Shown here: positions 23,101-36,000 of the stretch, in pieces
Layout: the number at the start of each line of letters is the position of its first letter
How positions within the stretch are numbered: position 1 is the first letter of the stretch
Origin: Mytilus trossulus
Taxonomy: Eukaryota > Mollusca > Bivalvia > Mytilida > Mytilidae
Direction of reading: 5' to 3'
DNA length: 64,000 bases
Assembly: GCF_036588685.1 (NCBI RefSeq)
Contig: NC_086374.1
Coordinates: forward strand, 30,248,886-30,312,885
Notes under the pieces: model-generated
What the model saw: only the letters and a program-made list of their open reading frames with translations
Databases searched by the model: none
What the model was told of the DNA's origin: nothing
Program-made: the position numbers and the translations under genes

Positions 23101-26100
23101 TTGGCACAACTTTTTGAACTTTTGGTCCTCGATGCTGTTCGGCTTTGTACTTGTTTTGGCTTTCAAACTATGGTATCTGTAAGTAAGTCTTGTGTGGACA
23201 GAACGCACTTCTGGCGTATTAAATTTTAAACCTGGTGCCTTTAGATAGCTATTATTTTTGTGTTTCTTTGACAAATATGTTCTCCTATTTATTTGTATTG
23301 TAGTCCTGTAATGTTGTGTTGTCATTTTAATGTTATATTAAAAATGGCCATTAACGCGGGAGGTTTGGCATGCCACAAAACCAGGTTCAACCCACTATTT
23401 TTTACTTTAAGAAATGTCCTGTACCAAGTCAGGAATATGGTTATTGTTATATTATAGTTCGTTTCTGTGTCTGTTACATTCCAACGTTGTGTTTCTTTTG
23501 TGTCGTTTGTTTCCTCTTATATTTGAGTGTGAGTTCACATTATTATAAGACGTGTCACGGTACTTTTCTATCCCAAATTCATGTTTTTAGTTTTAATGTA
23601 TTTTTTATTCTCATCGGATTTTGTCTTATGCTTAGTTCGTTTCTGTGTGTGTTACATTTTAATGTTGTATGGCCGTTCTCCTCTTACATTTAATGCGTTT
23701 CCCTCGGTTTTGGTTTGTGACCCGGATTTGGTTTTTTGTTCTATCGATTTATGAGTTTTGAACATCGGTATACTACTGTTGCCTTTAGGACTTCTGGTAT
23801 AACCAAGATAATTTAGTTGTAAATGACACTCTTAAGTATTTTGTCAAAACTAGAATATTTGATCAAGCTAATCAATATTTGAATCAATTATTGGATGGCT
23901 CGCCAAAGTGTTTTTTATATAAAAACTGTGTAAATAATGTTCGTTTACAATTTTACCTTACTAAACATGTGAATTTTAGAGTGTATCTAACTAGAATAAG
24001 ATTGTCTTCACATAACTTATTTGTTGAAACAGGACGATATCACGGGGTTAATAGATAAGAAAGGAAATGCACTCTCTGTACTTTAAAAACGATAGAAGAC
24101 GAGTTTCATTTTATTTTACAGTGTGATTGTTATAATGAAATTAGGAGGCAGTATATTAAGCCATATTAATTTATTATAAGCGTCATTTAAGCTTATACAG
24201 TTGTTGGGCACAGAAAATGTAAAAGACATATGTAACCTTTGTAAATTTCTTTTCCATGCATTTAAATGTAGAACAGACATGTTATAAGTTACCAATACTT
24301 AATATAGATTATTATTCTTCTCGGATGTATTCATTTATCAGTCATGTATGTTTTGTGTATTTATTTATGATATATTGTATTTGCATATATATTATATTTG
24401 TACTGATAGGCATCATTTGCTCAAAGTAATAAAAGAATTGAAATTGAATATTTTACATATAACATTTACCCTGTCTCTATCTACTCGTGGCATGTATCTA
24501 TCAACTAAGTGGGCAAATTCGTGAACTAAGATATTTTCTTTGTGACCATAAGGATCACGAGAATTACATAGCACATTATCTTCCAAAACAACAGCTCTTG
24601 AATTGGTCAGACCAGCAATTGAATCATACTTTCGCCCGTCGAATGTACAGGTATGCTTACATGAACCATCACATTTGTCTACAAAATGTTTGAAATAACA
24701 TATGACAAAGAGCATATTCATTGATAAAGTATTTTATAAATATTATGTGCAGCTAAACAAAAGATCAGAAAGTATTTGACGAGATTAACTGACCTTATTT
24801 AATTTAATCAAGTATCAACATAGTTTATTTTTTATATTTATCGACATTTGTTTCATTCAAGTAGTTTAGTTCGTCAACTAAATGTTTGTTGATTATTCAC
24901 TGATGTAATAATGTTCATTATCATACACATTATAATACCGGTGCACCATTTTAGTCCCTATCAGTTCTGAAATGTTTTTAACGATTTGTCACGTTTCTGT
25001 TGTTTTCACAGAAACAGCAGTTCTTGTGACTGTTTTGTTAAATTTTTGATTTATAATTTGTACTTTTATAATTATTATTATTAATAATCTTAGTCATAAC
25101 GAACTTACTGTGACATTGGGGTGTATCTTTCAGGTTATAATTTTCGGGGTAAATACCCGGACCTTCGGACTTAGCAAAAATGCCGACACCATGAGATTTT
25201 CCCAAGCCACAAAATATTGCTGATGACATATGTCTGGTCATTAGGCCAATAATGGTACATGCCTGAAATTAACATAAATATACAGAATTTAAAGTTTTGA
25301 TATAAATGTTGATAAGTCGCAATCAATCATTATCTCACTTAAGGATAATGTTCCCTAGTGTTGATTCAATGCTAAACATATGGAAATTATCCTTGTACTC
25401 TCATATTTGGCAATTTGGTGACTGATAGATGTAGGATTATTGCATGCAGTGCTAGCATTGATTTTCTTAAAAACAAGTTTATTAATGTAATTATTGGTTA
25501 AAACAAATATAAATATGGACCAAATCAAGTACACCTTGGTGCGCCCGACTTTAGTAACTCAGCACGAGGTGTTTTGGAATTTACAGGTTTACAAATGCTA
25601 GCACATCATAGAAAAGCAAGTGAGTAATGTATGGTTCAAATTTTATAACAAACATCTCTGTATTAAAGGCTGTGGATTTTCTATAAAAATCTTGGTTATT
25701 TTTAACAAAGTCCTCTTTTTCTATTAAATGCAATGCAACAGTAAATAATAATGCTTTGCATCAAGTTTCCCCTTGGTGTATGTACAAAATGGCTTTAAAA
25801 AATCTCTTTTATTCTTTATATCTGTAGTTTTGATACTATTGAAGTTTGAAAAGTTCGTACAAAAATTGCTACAGAAGGGGTCATAAACCATAACGAAATA
25901 GTACCTTACATAAAGTTAGCCTGATCCTATATTATTTCTCAGTTGGAATCAATCATTAATAGTTGATTGCTTTAGCATCAAAAGTCATGTTTTAAACTAC
26001 TTAAGAACATTGCTACGAAAACGACAAAGCAGTTGCTGTAGCATTGACGGCTACACTATAAACATTTCATATTGTTTACAACAAGATTGTGAACAGTTGC

Positions 26101-28784
26101 TGTTTGACCAACAGTTTCAATTTATACAATTTACCCTTATAGAATATTACTTTTGTCTTTGATTAGAGAAGAATCTCTCAAAATTGTTGTAGCACATAGA
26201 GTTACACTATAACCTTATCCTATATTACTTCTCACCTTGGACAAAGCCAGATCACTAACAGTTGTTGTAGCATCGACGGCTACACTACAACCACGTGGTT
26301 TGCTCGTGTGAAATCGTCCTGAATGATCCACCCATCGGTGTTTGAATCCTATACGGGTTTGATGGAGATGTACGGGAGGAGACGGCAGAAGGAACTGTAG
26401 TTGAAGATCAGGTGGCAAATGACTGTAAAAATCTTGTTATTAGCATATTGAGGTTTAAAAAAATCAATAGATTTTATGGGAATGATGAAAGGTGGATTTA
26501 AAGCACAATTTGAACATTAAAGTGTGAATCATGCTACAATGTGTGCTGTTGTATTGTCATTTCACTATTAAATCCAGTACAGCTGACAAAAGTTTGCAGT
26601 CTAGATATGTTAATATTATGACGACGAAGATGCTTACCTAAGTTTATACCTTAAGAATGATTATGATTATGACAAATGCTGATTTCAAATAAATATTGTC
26701 AGCAAATCAGTTCATCAATAAACTAAAATGATGACAAATTCAGAGAATAGATTTTTTTAAACTAAACGAACCTTATTTCATCGTCTGATAGAGGAGGCGA
26801 TAAACTCTGAACTTCTGAAATAAAATAAAAAACTTCGTAAGAAATGAGCTGTAAACTGTTTTAAATCTCGTCGGTACCATTCAACCTATACCTGCTTACT
26901 GGCATATTTTCAAATTCGTTATAAAGAGTGTGAAATCTATATCATGCGAGGTATATATCTCCCAATGGATACGCTATTCTCGTGCTTGCATTTCCTATCA
27001 TGACTTTCTTGATAGAGGGTTGCTGCTCACAAGGAAGCTTTTAAACCAAGAGTTCCAAATGGTGAAGTTGAAATCCTGCCTTTGCAAATTTTACGGACTC
27101 CATCACGAGTTGGTTGACCGTTATGGAATTACCGTTTCACAAATGATATCGGATATGTTCCTTATGTCGTGACTACAATCCCTTCTCTTAAATGAATGTG
27201 ACCTACGTAGTTAGGCTGTTTATCAAATTTGTTATCACTTAAGCAACACGACGGGTGCCACATGTTGAGCAGGATCTGCATACCCTTTCGTAGCACCTGA
27301 GATCACCTCTAGTTTTTGGTGGGGTTCGTGTTGCTTATTCTTTAGTTATTATGTTGTGTCATGTGTACTATAATAATTGTTTATCTGTTTGTCTTTGTTT
27401 TTAGCCATGGCGTTGTCAGTTTATTTTCGATTTATGAGTTTGACTGTAACTCTGGTATCTTTCGTCCCTCTTTTATTGTCGCAAAAAATTACTATTGTTT
27501 AAACTTAATACCAAAAATAGGTTAAAAAACTACAGTTTTGCAAAACAGGTATTTAGTTTGGGATGACTCGGGCTACCCTTATTATTAATAGGAGATATGT
27601 TTTGACAAACGCATACTAAAAACCAAAACAGAAAACCCACTAAAAATTATCTATCAAATATTGTTGTTTTGGCAAATGTTCTAAAGAAAACAACATTCTA
27701 TTCCTATTACCTATGATGAGTTAATTTTATGAATAGCAAACATTCCAACATTATTGAGCATTGAAACAATAAACACATTTGAAAGCATCTGATAACGTTA
27801 CATAATGCATTTAAAAGAACTAGATGATATGAGAACTTTCATATTCAAAGAATTCTATGGTTCTTTTACACTCTGAACATAAGGGAACATTAGCATAATA
27901 CCTCTATAGCATTTTATCCCACAATAACACACCAATTGGTTAGAGAGCAATTAAAAGTATTCTCCTCAAAGCAAGATCATTTTTTATTTCAAAATTTGGA
28001 TGAGAAATAGAAAGTATTGTGTCAGAAGATGAACTCACTTTGATTCCCAAAATAAATCTTAACTGCTAATTTTTCTTTAAATAAGTCAGATTACAAACCA
28101 CTTCCGATCAAATCAAAGTAACTTCTGGTGTAATCTTCAGGCTAATTTTATGCTGATTTCCAATGGTTTGAATGGTTTCTTACCCATTCTTTTTCTTGAA
28201 ATAAGTCAGTTTTAAAGTCGCTATAAATCCGGTTTACAAAATGACCATACGGTTTGTAATAATATTTTTATTAAAAACATATGATTCTAGTTATTTGTAT
28301 ACAAAGAGCCAACAATTTGATACATCCACTTTTCAAAGGGTAACGGTTGACTTTTAAAGTTATATGTCGTCCAACCTTATTGGAAGGTCTCATGGCTTTA
28401 TGATCTATCAATATGAAGGTTTACCAAAGGTTCAAATCTATAACTTCAAATTCACATATGACTTTAACCTCACTTTCAAGGTCATAAAAGAAAGGCTTCA
28501 TTAAAAGAACACGAGGTCTATACTGTTACATGGAAAAGTGAAAGAATTCATTATTTATATAGTTGACTGTATTTTCTCGACCTATCTTTTTTAATATGTT
28601 TATACTTGTATTTTTAAACAGTGTGCTGTTAGTTATTTCATGTGAACTGAACCACAACGGTATTTTAAAAAATAAATAACTAGCATTATCATTTATCGAA
28701 AGAAGCTTTTGACGGATGAGAAAAAAATAATAACATACCGCACCGTATACACAAAACGAGAACCAAAACAGCAACGTAAACCAT
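20157..28784 (-). CDS. Gene B: secreted HExxH metallopeptidase-like protein (7 exons, 308 aa)
   Basis: Coding exons (minus): 28784-28739, 26814-26772, 26422-26236, 25262-25109, 24678-24470, 20745-20603, 20301-20157; 927 nt, same intron phases as gene A. The signal peptide is 15 residues (MVYVAVLVLVLCIRC). Residues 31-92 carry TRIGFKHRWVDHSG and DATTTVSDLALSK; 93-143 carry MTRHMSS and HGVGIFAKSEG. The Cys cluster KCDGSCKHTC (145-154) precedes HEFAH at 196-200, and AEYWAE has Glu238 and Glu242. Exon 6 is 9 nt shorter than in A, removing three residues before the last junction. It is the nearest relative of gene A: 5' flanks, splice sites and exon edges are also alike, so the A/B duplication is the most recent. 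Introns hold a hAT-like MITE, Penelope-like tails and a LINE remnant. Secreted zinc peptidase is inferred from HExxH and the signal. Confidence 0.82.
20998..21783. mobile_element. hAT-like non-autonomous DNA element, 786 bp
   Basis: Flanked by an 8-bp direct repeat AGAGCTGT (20990-20997 and 21784-21791), the target-duplication length of hAT elements. Imperfect terminal inverted repeats: CGGCACGGAACGTTTGCGC at the left, GGGCACAGGACGTTTGCGC as the complement of the right end. Six copies of a GACATTTGCGCTTT-like motif spaced 21-24 bp follow the left end and four inverted copies precede the right end, a subterminal-repeat layout typical of transposase binding. No transposase frame is present. It lies in intron 5 of gene B. 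Confidence 0.85.
21792..22630. other. Intron 5 of gene B, nothing recognised
   Basis: Short plus-strand frames (22020-22310, 22323-22523) show no motif or splice context and are judged to be chance. No repeat with a second copy was found. Confidence 0.4.
22632..22770 (+). repeat. Dispersed repeat R1, fragment
   Basis: Contains GATACGCCAGACGCGCGATT and CGTCTACAAAAGACTCATCA followed by CAGTGACGCC. Only the proximal part of the unit remains. Confidence 0.65.
22866..23788 (+). mobile_element. Penelope-like family 1, 3' tail only
   Basis: Collinear with 17150-18290: contains TTTGTAATTAGTTA, AAAATTTACTGTTTGCAA, TCCTGTACCAAGTCAGGAAT, ATAAGACGTGTCACGGTACT and the terminal GGTATACTACTGTTGCCTTT. The RT is absent (5' truncation). 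It carries only one copy of the 241-bp unit that is duplicated in the 15-18 kb element. The 107-codon frame inside is chance. Confidence 0.75.
23789..24445 (+). mobile_element. LINE 3' end with degraded ORF
   Basis: The plus strand from 23797 reads WYNQDNLVVNDTLKYF and DGSPKCFLYKN, then RIRLSSHNLFVETGRYHGVNR, a TAA, ERKCTLCTLKTIEDEFHFIL, QCDCYNEIRRQYIKPY and a stop. The CTLC...EDEFHFILQC block with RLSSHNL is characteristic of the C-terminal zinc-knuckle-like end of non-LTR retrotransposon polymerases. A 3' UTR ends AAAGAATTGAAATTGAA. The 5' side is cut by the Penelope-like tail at 23788. Confidence 0.7.
25263..26235. other. Intron 3 of gene B
   Basis: Contains degenerate echoes of the exon 3 edge (GTTGTTGTAGCA-like blocks near 26030 and 26180), corresponding to the tandem exon-edge copies in gene A but more decayed. 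No other feature is recognised. Confidence 0.35.
26950..27476 (+). mobile_element. Penelope-like element family 2, 3' end
   Basis: Plus strand encodes [54 protein letters not shown] and a stop, the C terminus of the family 2 RT. A tail with ACGACGGGTGCCACATGTTG follows and ends TCTTTCGTCCCTCTTTTA. 5'-truncated; in intron 1 of gene B. Confidence 0.78.
27477..28738. other. Rest of intron 1 of gene B, nothing recognised
   Basis: AT-rich. A minus-strand frame through 28526-28774 is the signal-peptide exon of gene B read on into its intron. Confidence 0.4.
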
Positions 28785-28845
28785 TGCGAACTGAATTCAA
28801 GCTGGCCAAGTTTCGTGCACGTATTGACTGAAGATAAGCCATGAT
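28785..28845 (-). promoter_or_regulatory. Proximal upstream region of gene B
   Basis: AGATAA (plus strand, 28832-28837) is 48 nt before the ATG and CACGT is at 28818-28822, the same offsets as in gene A. GATAAG follows near 28844. TTCAGTT abuts the start as in A. The conserved stretch also includes CCAAGTTTCGTGCACGT. Candidate GATA-factor site; promoter limits unknown. Confidence 0.4.
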
Positions 28846-30063
28846 AAGTAAGACATGAAACATAAAATCAATGTAGGCTATAAAATACTTATTTCAAGTC
28901 AAGATGATGTCATGATGCTATCAATATTGTCTTCTTCAAATTTACTTAAAATAAAGACATTGTGTTTTAAACTGTTGCACTTGTTCATCAGACAAATCAA
29001 AAGTCGATAATAAAGGAAAACAAAATTTAAATTGATACCAAACTACTGAACAGTTAATAGTCCACACAAGACTACGGTTACAAGCATATTGTTATCCTCG
29101 GAGTTAAGTATTTTTGTGATTTTACATTTTATAGTTCAGACAGTTTTGGAAATAAAAGTATTTCTTGATTTTTCATTTGAGTAGGGACTTCCGTTTTGAA
29201 TTTTTCGTTCAGTATTTTTGTACTTTTACTTTTGTCAACGCTTATAACAGTTAATTGTGGAAATGTGTCACAAATGGACATGTCACAAATGGACTAGGAA
29301 CATTGAAATCGAACCAACAACATAAACTAGGGAATTGCAGGAACTCAAAAAAGGAACGAGACATAGTACATTGTCAAGGTAACCATCTATTGGTATGCGT
29401 TAATTTTCTGCCAATCAATACCACAGTCATCAAAAATGTCACACGAAAGAAACAGGACACTAATCAATGAATTTTACAAATCAGAGGATTATTCCGATAT
29501 CAAAAGAGCAATAGAGTTTTATTTATTCGAGACACACCCTAATAGTCTTATTCTGTCGTTCGTTTTCATGACCCTGATGAAGAAGTTTTTGTGTCAGCAG
29601 CAAACTATTTATGAAGTTTATAAAGCTTGCAGGACTACAAAATTATACATGCATAGCAATATTAACAACAATCACATCAAAGATTAGGTTTACTAAATAA
29701 AATGTATGATTAACGAAAAAAATCTCCGTCTTACTTAAAACTATTAGTCTAGGATTTTCGATATCACAACTAGTTAAAATATTTACTAAATTTGATCATC
29801 GGTACAAGGACATCATTCCTAAATATAAATCAACATGCAGAAACTATCATTAAAAATGGCACATTGTCGTATTAGTATTGATTCACTCATAGGGTCTTTG
29901 CATTGGAAATAAACACATTTGATCTAAAACCAGAACAACCCAACTTAAAGTCACTTTACCTTCTGAAAATTCAGCCTCTTTTTGTAAGCACTGTTTTATA
30001 AATCAGAGGTGAAATATTGTATTTCTTAAATGATTGAAATTCAACATTTTAGTGTGAGAAATA
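28846..30063. other. Intergenic sequence between genes B and C
   Basis: A reverse R2 fragment lies at 29085-29235. A plus-strand frame at 29436-29687 (83 codons, starting MSHERNRTLINEFYKSEDY) has a fairly protein-like composition but no recognised motif, signal or splice context. I do not call it a gene. Confidence 0.35.
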
Positions 30064-30069
30064 TTTATT
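30064..30069 (-). promoter_or_regulatory. Poly(A) signal touching the stop codon of gene C
   Basis: The gene ends TGC ATA TAA ATAAAT, so AATAAA begins with the last A of the stop codon. This is the same economical 3' end as in A and B, shifted by a few bases. Confidence 0.55.
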
Positions 30070-33000
30070 TATATGCAAACTTTAAGGCCACTTGGTAAAT
30101 ATGGTTGATTGTTTGTGTACACTTTACTCAGCAAGTTATACAAAGATGGGTCATGGGTTCTCAGCCACTGTCTATTTTCCATCTCTGAACCGCAAACCTG
30201 ATCAAAATTGCACCTAAAAAGGAAAATTAACTCTAAGAAAAGTTGAATAAAGTTAAATACATGTTAATGAAGTAAGAATAAGCATAAACACGAGTACAAA
30301 TGCGATTTTCAATCAAAGTTTAGTTATGGATACTGTAAGTAGTAATTATGTTATTCTTAATATACATTTTTTTTATTTATAAGAGACAATAACATTCTTT
30401 TGAATGAAAATGATATGTGACTAAAAGTTGTAGAACTAAAATGAAATATGAATCTTTTTGAAAAAACCCAAAATTAAAGCCGTTTAAATCATCAGATTTA
30501 AAAATAATAAATATGTCAGTGTAAACCTCTTGTTATGAGGAAGACTTATGTTAAAATGTAATTCGGCTATAAAACATGCATTTTCTCTTACTGTCGTAGC
30601 TGGTTATTAAAGCACTTTTTCCACAATAGACCACTTTCGAGTTCATCCGTCACCGGAAAAAACTCGTCAATTATACGCGCCTTTATCATCGTCATTTGTG
30701 CGTTTAGGGGCGTCGTCACTTCCTTCCAATGTTGAGCGAGTGGTTGGAAAACTATAATTCTATCTTGTACGAATTATTCGGCAAATTGAATTCTCAAAAT
30801 TGACAATCAACACTGCTGTCATTAGAGAAATGTCAGTAAGTACCTACAGAGCAACCATTATTTCTAGTTTATCCTGCACAAAGACGATCACTAAGACGCT
30901 TGATGAACGTAAATAGTGCAGGGATACAGGCGAGCCCCTCTATCTGATAAATGACGTCATAAAGGCGTGTATAATTGACGAGTTTTTGCCGGTGACGGAT
31001 GAACTCGAAAGTGGTCTATTATATATATATATTTAATTTCATTCATACAATGTACCAATGAAAAACATTTTAGATGACGGTTCTTATTTCCAAAAATAAA
31101 TTGAAGGTACGATTGGTTATTACGTAGCAGCTCATAATATAAAGATTTTCTTTACGGAGCCTTTATTCGTTTGATTTTTTTTCATAACAATTTGCAGATT
31201 TAATAATAGAATTGTAAAATGGGATGTTTTGAATGTTTCGTTTTTCTGCGATTTGGTAAAAAATGATTGTTTACACGAATGTAATTGGTTGAAAATATTT
31301 TTTTTTTTTTTGGAATAATGCTTTTGGCAATGTAAGATTATATTAAATGAAATAATAAGTTATAGTTCATAAACAATGTTATTTTTTCCCCCAGAACAAA
31401 TATACAAACTCAGGCAATTTATAATTTTAATATATATTAGAACATACATCGCATTTAGAACAGACATTCAACCATTACCTATAGTATTTAGTTATTTTGT
31501 TACAAATATGTGTCGTAAAAGAGTAAATTAATGTAATAAGAACTTTTTGTCACACCGGATTTAAAGAAAAAGTTATTAACACTGAGTATATAAAAAAAAA
31601 GAAATACATTACAATATATATATATATAAGGAAAGGATTCCGTCCTCCAAACACAAACCTTTTATTTTTTATTGCATAATAATAAAAAGAAGTTCTGGAG
31701 ACAACAGTTAAAAGACCCTATCAAATATCAAATAAACTAGTGATATTTTGATTTCTGATAATTACTCACAAGTCTAATCCTACTGAAGGGCTATGAAGGC
31801 CTGGGTATACGGCAGTATGAAACCAAGCAGATGTTGCTTCAGCCCAAAACTCGGCAGAGGTAGCCATACCATATCCGTCCTTCCAAATTTTGTGTTGTTT
31901 ATCATAATGGTAGATATAATCAAACTGAAACAAAACTTAAACTAGTTATATAAAGCATATGGAATTTATTCTATTAATTTATAACATAAATTGTTTAATA
32001 TATTGATTAAGTTTTTTTTTATGTATTCACTAAGGCTTAAATTACTGGTTTAAAATAAATAAAAACATTTGTATACAAATATCATCACTATGCGAATTGT
32101 CAAACATATAACAACATTTTTAAATACGAGAAAGACAAATTCTATTCCCAATCGTATGTTGTACAAATATTTATCAAATATGTTATTTGCTATTGCTTTT
32201 TGAATTCTATATTCTATATTCTATCTATTTTCAAAGGTTCGATGTTCGTTTTTTGTGCGTTGCTTTCGAATTGTCTCGTTTGTCCTTCTGGTTTATCTTG
32301 ATAGAGGGTTGATGCTCACAAGGAAGCTATTAAACCAATTTTTCAAAATGGTGAAGTTGAAATCATGACTTCGAAAATTTTACGGACGCCATTACGAGTT
32401 GTTTGACCGTTATTGAATAACCGTTTCACAAATGATATCGGATATGTTCCTTGCGTCGTAACTACAATACACTTCCCTTTCATGAATATGACCTACCGGA
32501 TTTGTTATTACATAAGCAACACTACGGGTGCCACATGTGGAGCAGGATCTGCCTATCCTTCCGGAGCACTTGAGATCACCCCTATTTTTTGGTGGGGTTC
32601 GTGTTGTTTAGTCTTTAGTTTCTATGTTGTGTCTTGTGAACTTTTGTTTGTCTGTTCGTCTTTTTTATTTGTCAGGTGTTTTTTGTTTTCGATCTATGAG
32701 TTTGACTGTCCCTCTGGTATCTTTCGTCCTTTTTTTTACCAACTGCCGTCAGTCTTTTGTTACTTGTATCTTTGTTGTTTTTGACTGTTGATTTATAATT
32801 ACAGAAAAAAAAACCAATTCGATCAAGCTAAGCTATTTTCAAACAATGTTATTTGTATATCGATAAGTATAATATAGATATACGAAGATTTGGAATAAAT
32901 GCTAATGAGACAACTAAAGTATACCAATTCAGGTCAAAGTGCGGACTTCAACACGGAGCATCTGCATTTTATGCAATGTATATTATTATATGATTTATGA

Positions 33001-36000
33001 TGTTGTTGGCTTAACATTTAAGTTTTTTTACAACATAAAACAATGGATCATTTTGACTACAATTGAATACAATCATATACCCTGTTTTTGTATGATGTTG
33101 GTAAGTGTTTAAAAACTTGATGGCCAAACTCATGCACACAAATACTCTCTTTACGATTGTAAGGATCCTTGTTATTACACAAAATGTTATCATCTAAGAC
33201 AACGGACCTTGAATTAGTTAGACCAGCAATTGAAGCATACTTCCTCCCATCGAATGTACATGTATGTGAACATGTACCATTACACATTTCTGTGAACAGA
33301 AGATATATTACATTTAAATATAAATAAATAGCCCTTATGCAATAATTGTAGAAAATATAAAGATAACAAATAGTGACCATGCTCGTTTTGTCACTAAACA
33401 GCAAGAATCACATTGCAGTGTATCACTTGTAAAATCAAAATCTGAATCATCTCAATTCATTTAGCAACATTTATTTCAAAAAGATTGAATCAATGAAACA
33501 TTTGTCAATATTTATTAAAAAATCATTTGTAATAAAATGTCATCATGTCATTCAAAAGGCTGGACTGATCCATGTGCGAATAAAGAATCCTCGTATACTA
33601 TAAATCTGTGCAGTGTGTTGTATTAGTTTTCATGTATCTGATATACTCATGCACTGAAACTATCAAAGTGTATAAAGAATTTTCATTCTTCCCTGACTCG
33701 TTCTAAAGTACAAATTAAATACATACTCAAACCAAGTCAAAAATATGAAATCAACATTTCACTTTGACGTTGTAAGGATGAAACAAAATCTTTTGAAATA
33801 AACTGTTTACAAAACTTGATTAGAAATGAAAAAATATTAGTGAGCAAATTCATATATACCCTTAATCCCTGCCCCACACAAATAGGTGGTGCTATTATGT
33901 TAGAAAAAAGGAAGATGGTGGTGGTTTGGATTGCCAATGATTCACCATCCTTGTGACAATACTAAGAAGTAAAAACACCAAAATACTGATCTTAGAGAAA
34001 ATTCATTTTGGAAAGTCCATAATGACATGACAAAACGCATCGAAAACGCATGGAAAAAAACTGTCATGTTCCTGATGTGGTACAGGCATTTTCAAATGTA
34101 GAAAATTGGTGGATTAAACCTGGTTTTATAGCGCTAACCCTCTCACTTTGATGATAGTCTCATTAAATTCTGTTATATTTACATTGATGCGTTAACTAAA
34201 CAGACCCAATAAAGACAGTTTGTAGACGATCTAATTTGAGATTGATTGTGACCTTGATGTTGGTAGGGAACCTCTTCTCATTATATTTGACCACGTATCG
34301 AAGCAAGGTATAAATATGTTCCCTGGTAATTGCCTCTAAATCCAATGAATTAAAAACACCCAGAAGCTTTCACTTTTAAAGTAAGTTTGCGATCCGATAT
34401 TGAGTATTTCTATTTCAATGATTATAAAACTGTCTAATTGACTGACTGACAGATGAACTGGCCAAAAACTATATTACCCGCTACTATATAACCCGCTTCT
34501 TCTAAACCTTGTTCTGTTATAACACTGTCACAGGTTAGGGGAGGGTTGGGATCCGGCTAACATGTTCAACCCCGCCACATTATTCATGTATGTGCCTGTC
34601 CCAAGTCAGGAGCCTGTAATTCAGTGGTTGACGTTAGTTTATGTGTTACATATTTGTTTTTCGTTCATTTTTTTACATAAGTAAGGCCGTTAGTTTTTTC
34701 GTTTGAATTGTTTGTTTTACATTGTCTTATCGGGGCCTTTTTTAGCTGACTATGCGGTATAGGCTTTGCCAATTGTTGAAGGCCATACGGTGACCTATAG
34801 TTGTTAATGTCTGTGTCATTTTGGTCTTTTGTGGATAGTTGTCTCATTGGCAATCATACCACATCTTCTCTTTTATATTGGGTTTTAAACAGTTGTTCAA
34901 TGTATCACACAAACGCTAATGATAGCAGTAAAACATTGCCTTGCCGGAGAATAAACATACTATGACACTCTGGTGTATCTCTGACGTTAGCGTTTTCTGG
35001 ATACACTCCCATTCCATCTGATTTTGCAAAAACACCTACTCCATGTCCTCTGGAGCTGTAGTCAAATATTTCTGTAGACATATGTTTGATCATTAATCCG
35101 ATAATAGTGCATGCCTAAAGAAAACATAAGCTTAATATAACAACAAAGTCCTGTTACTCTTCCAACCCTTTCGGAGCACCGGTGATCACCACCAGATTTG
35201 GGTGGGGTTCGTGATGCTTATTCATAAGTTTTCTATGTTTGTCTTTTCTTCTTCTTTAGCGTTGTTAGTTTATTTCGATCTATGAATTTGAATGTCCATT
35301 TGGTATCTTTCGCCCCTCTTTTACTTTTGAGTCATTTTTTAATCTTTGATCAGGTTGTTGCCTTATTGACACACTACCTGTTTCCATTTTCAATTTTGTG
35401 TTTAACTCTTTTCATGTTTTGTATCTTAAAAGGATATTTGACCCATGTACACTGTCAATGTGTAAATTTCTAATAGACGTTCATCTGAAAACTTTGTTAT
35501 ATATAATTGAATAATGTATGTTTTTGTTGGGATAGATAATGTATATCCCTTATTTTACCAGAACACAAACCCCCAAAAAAAATTCCAAAGAAACTTCCGT
35601 TTGTAACTTATGTTTTTTAAAAGTAATTCATATCATTCACACAGTTATAAATATAAGTCGTTTACTATTTATATATTATCTAATTATTTACACAATATAA
35701 TCAGATAGAGATAAATAAGAAACTCAAACCAAACTTTGATTTAATAGGTTGAAGACCATATAGTGATATCGAACTTTTTCTTGATTTCTTCATTTATGTA
35801 ATTAAAATATGTTTAAATTAAGTCTAACTATCTTTGGAACTGACTTACTTTGCTAAGAGCCTCGTCACTAACTGTTGTTGTAGCATCGACAGCTATACTC
35901 GAACCATTAGGTTGAGTTGTGTAACATCCTCCGGATTGATTAACCCATCGGTGCTTAAATCCTACCCGTGTATGACGAAGTCCAGGTGGTATACTACTAC

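Noticed and set aside
23370-23693. 107-codon frame with similar frames at 17759-18305 and 43116-43364
   Set aside because: They recur because they lie in the 3' untranslated tail of one Penelope-like family; the frames are shifted and not conserved as proteins.
29436-29687. 83-codon plus-strand frame between genes B and C
   Set aside because: It has a protein-like composition, but I recognise no family, signal or splice signals. It was left as a note only.
32413-32784. 123-codon plus-strand frame, with related frames at 1352-1857 and 61455
   Set aside because: This is the tail of Penelope-like family 2 downstream of the RT stop; the copies do not share one reading frame.
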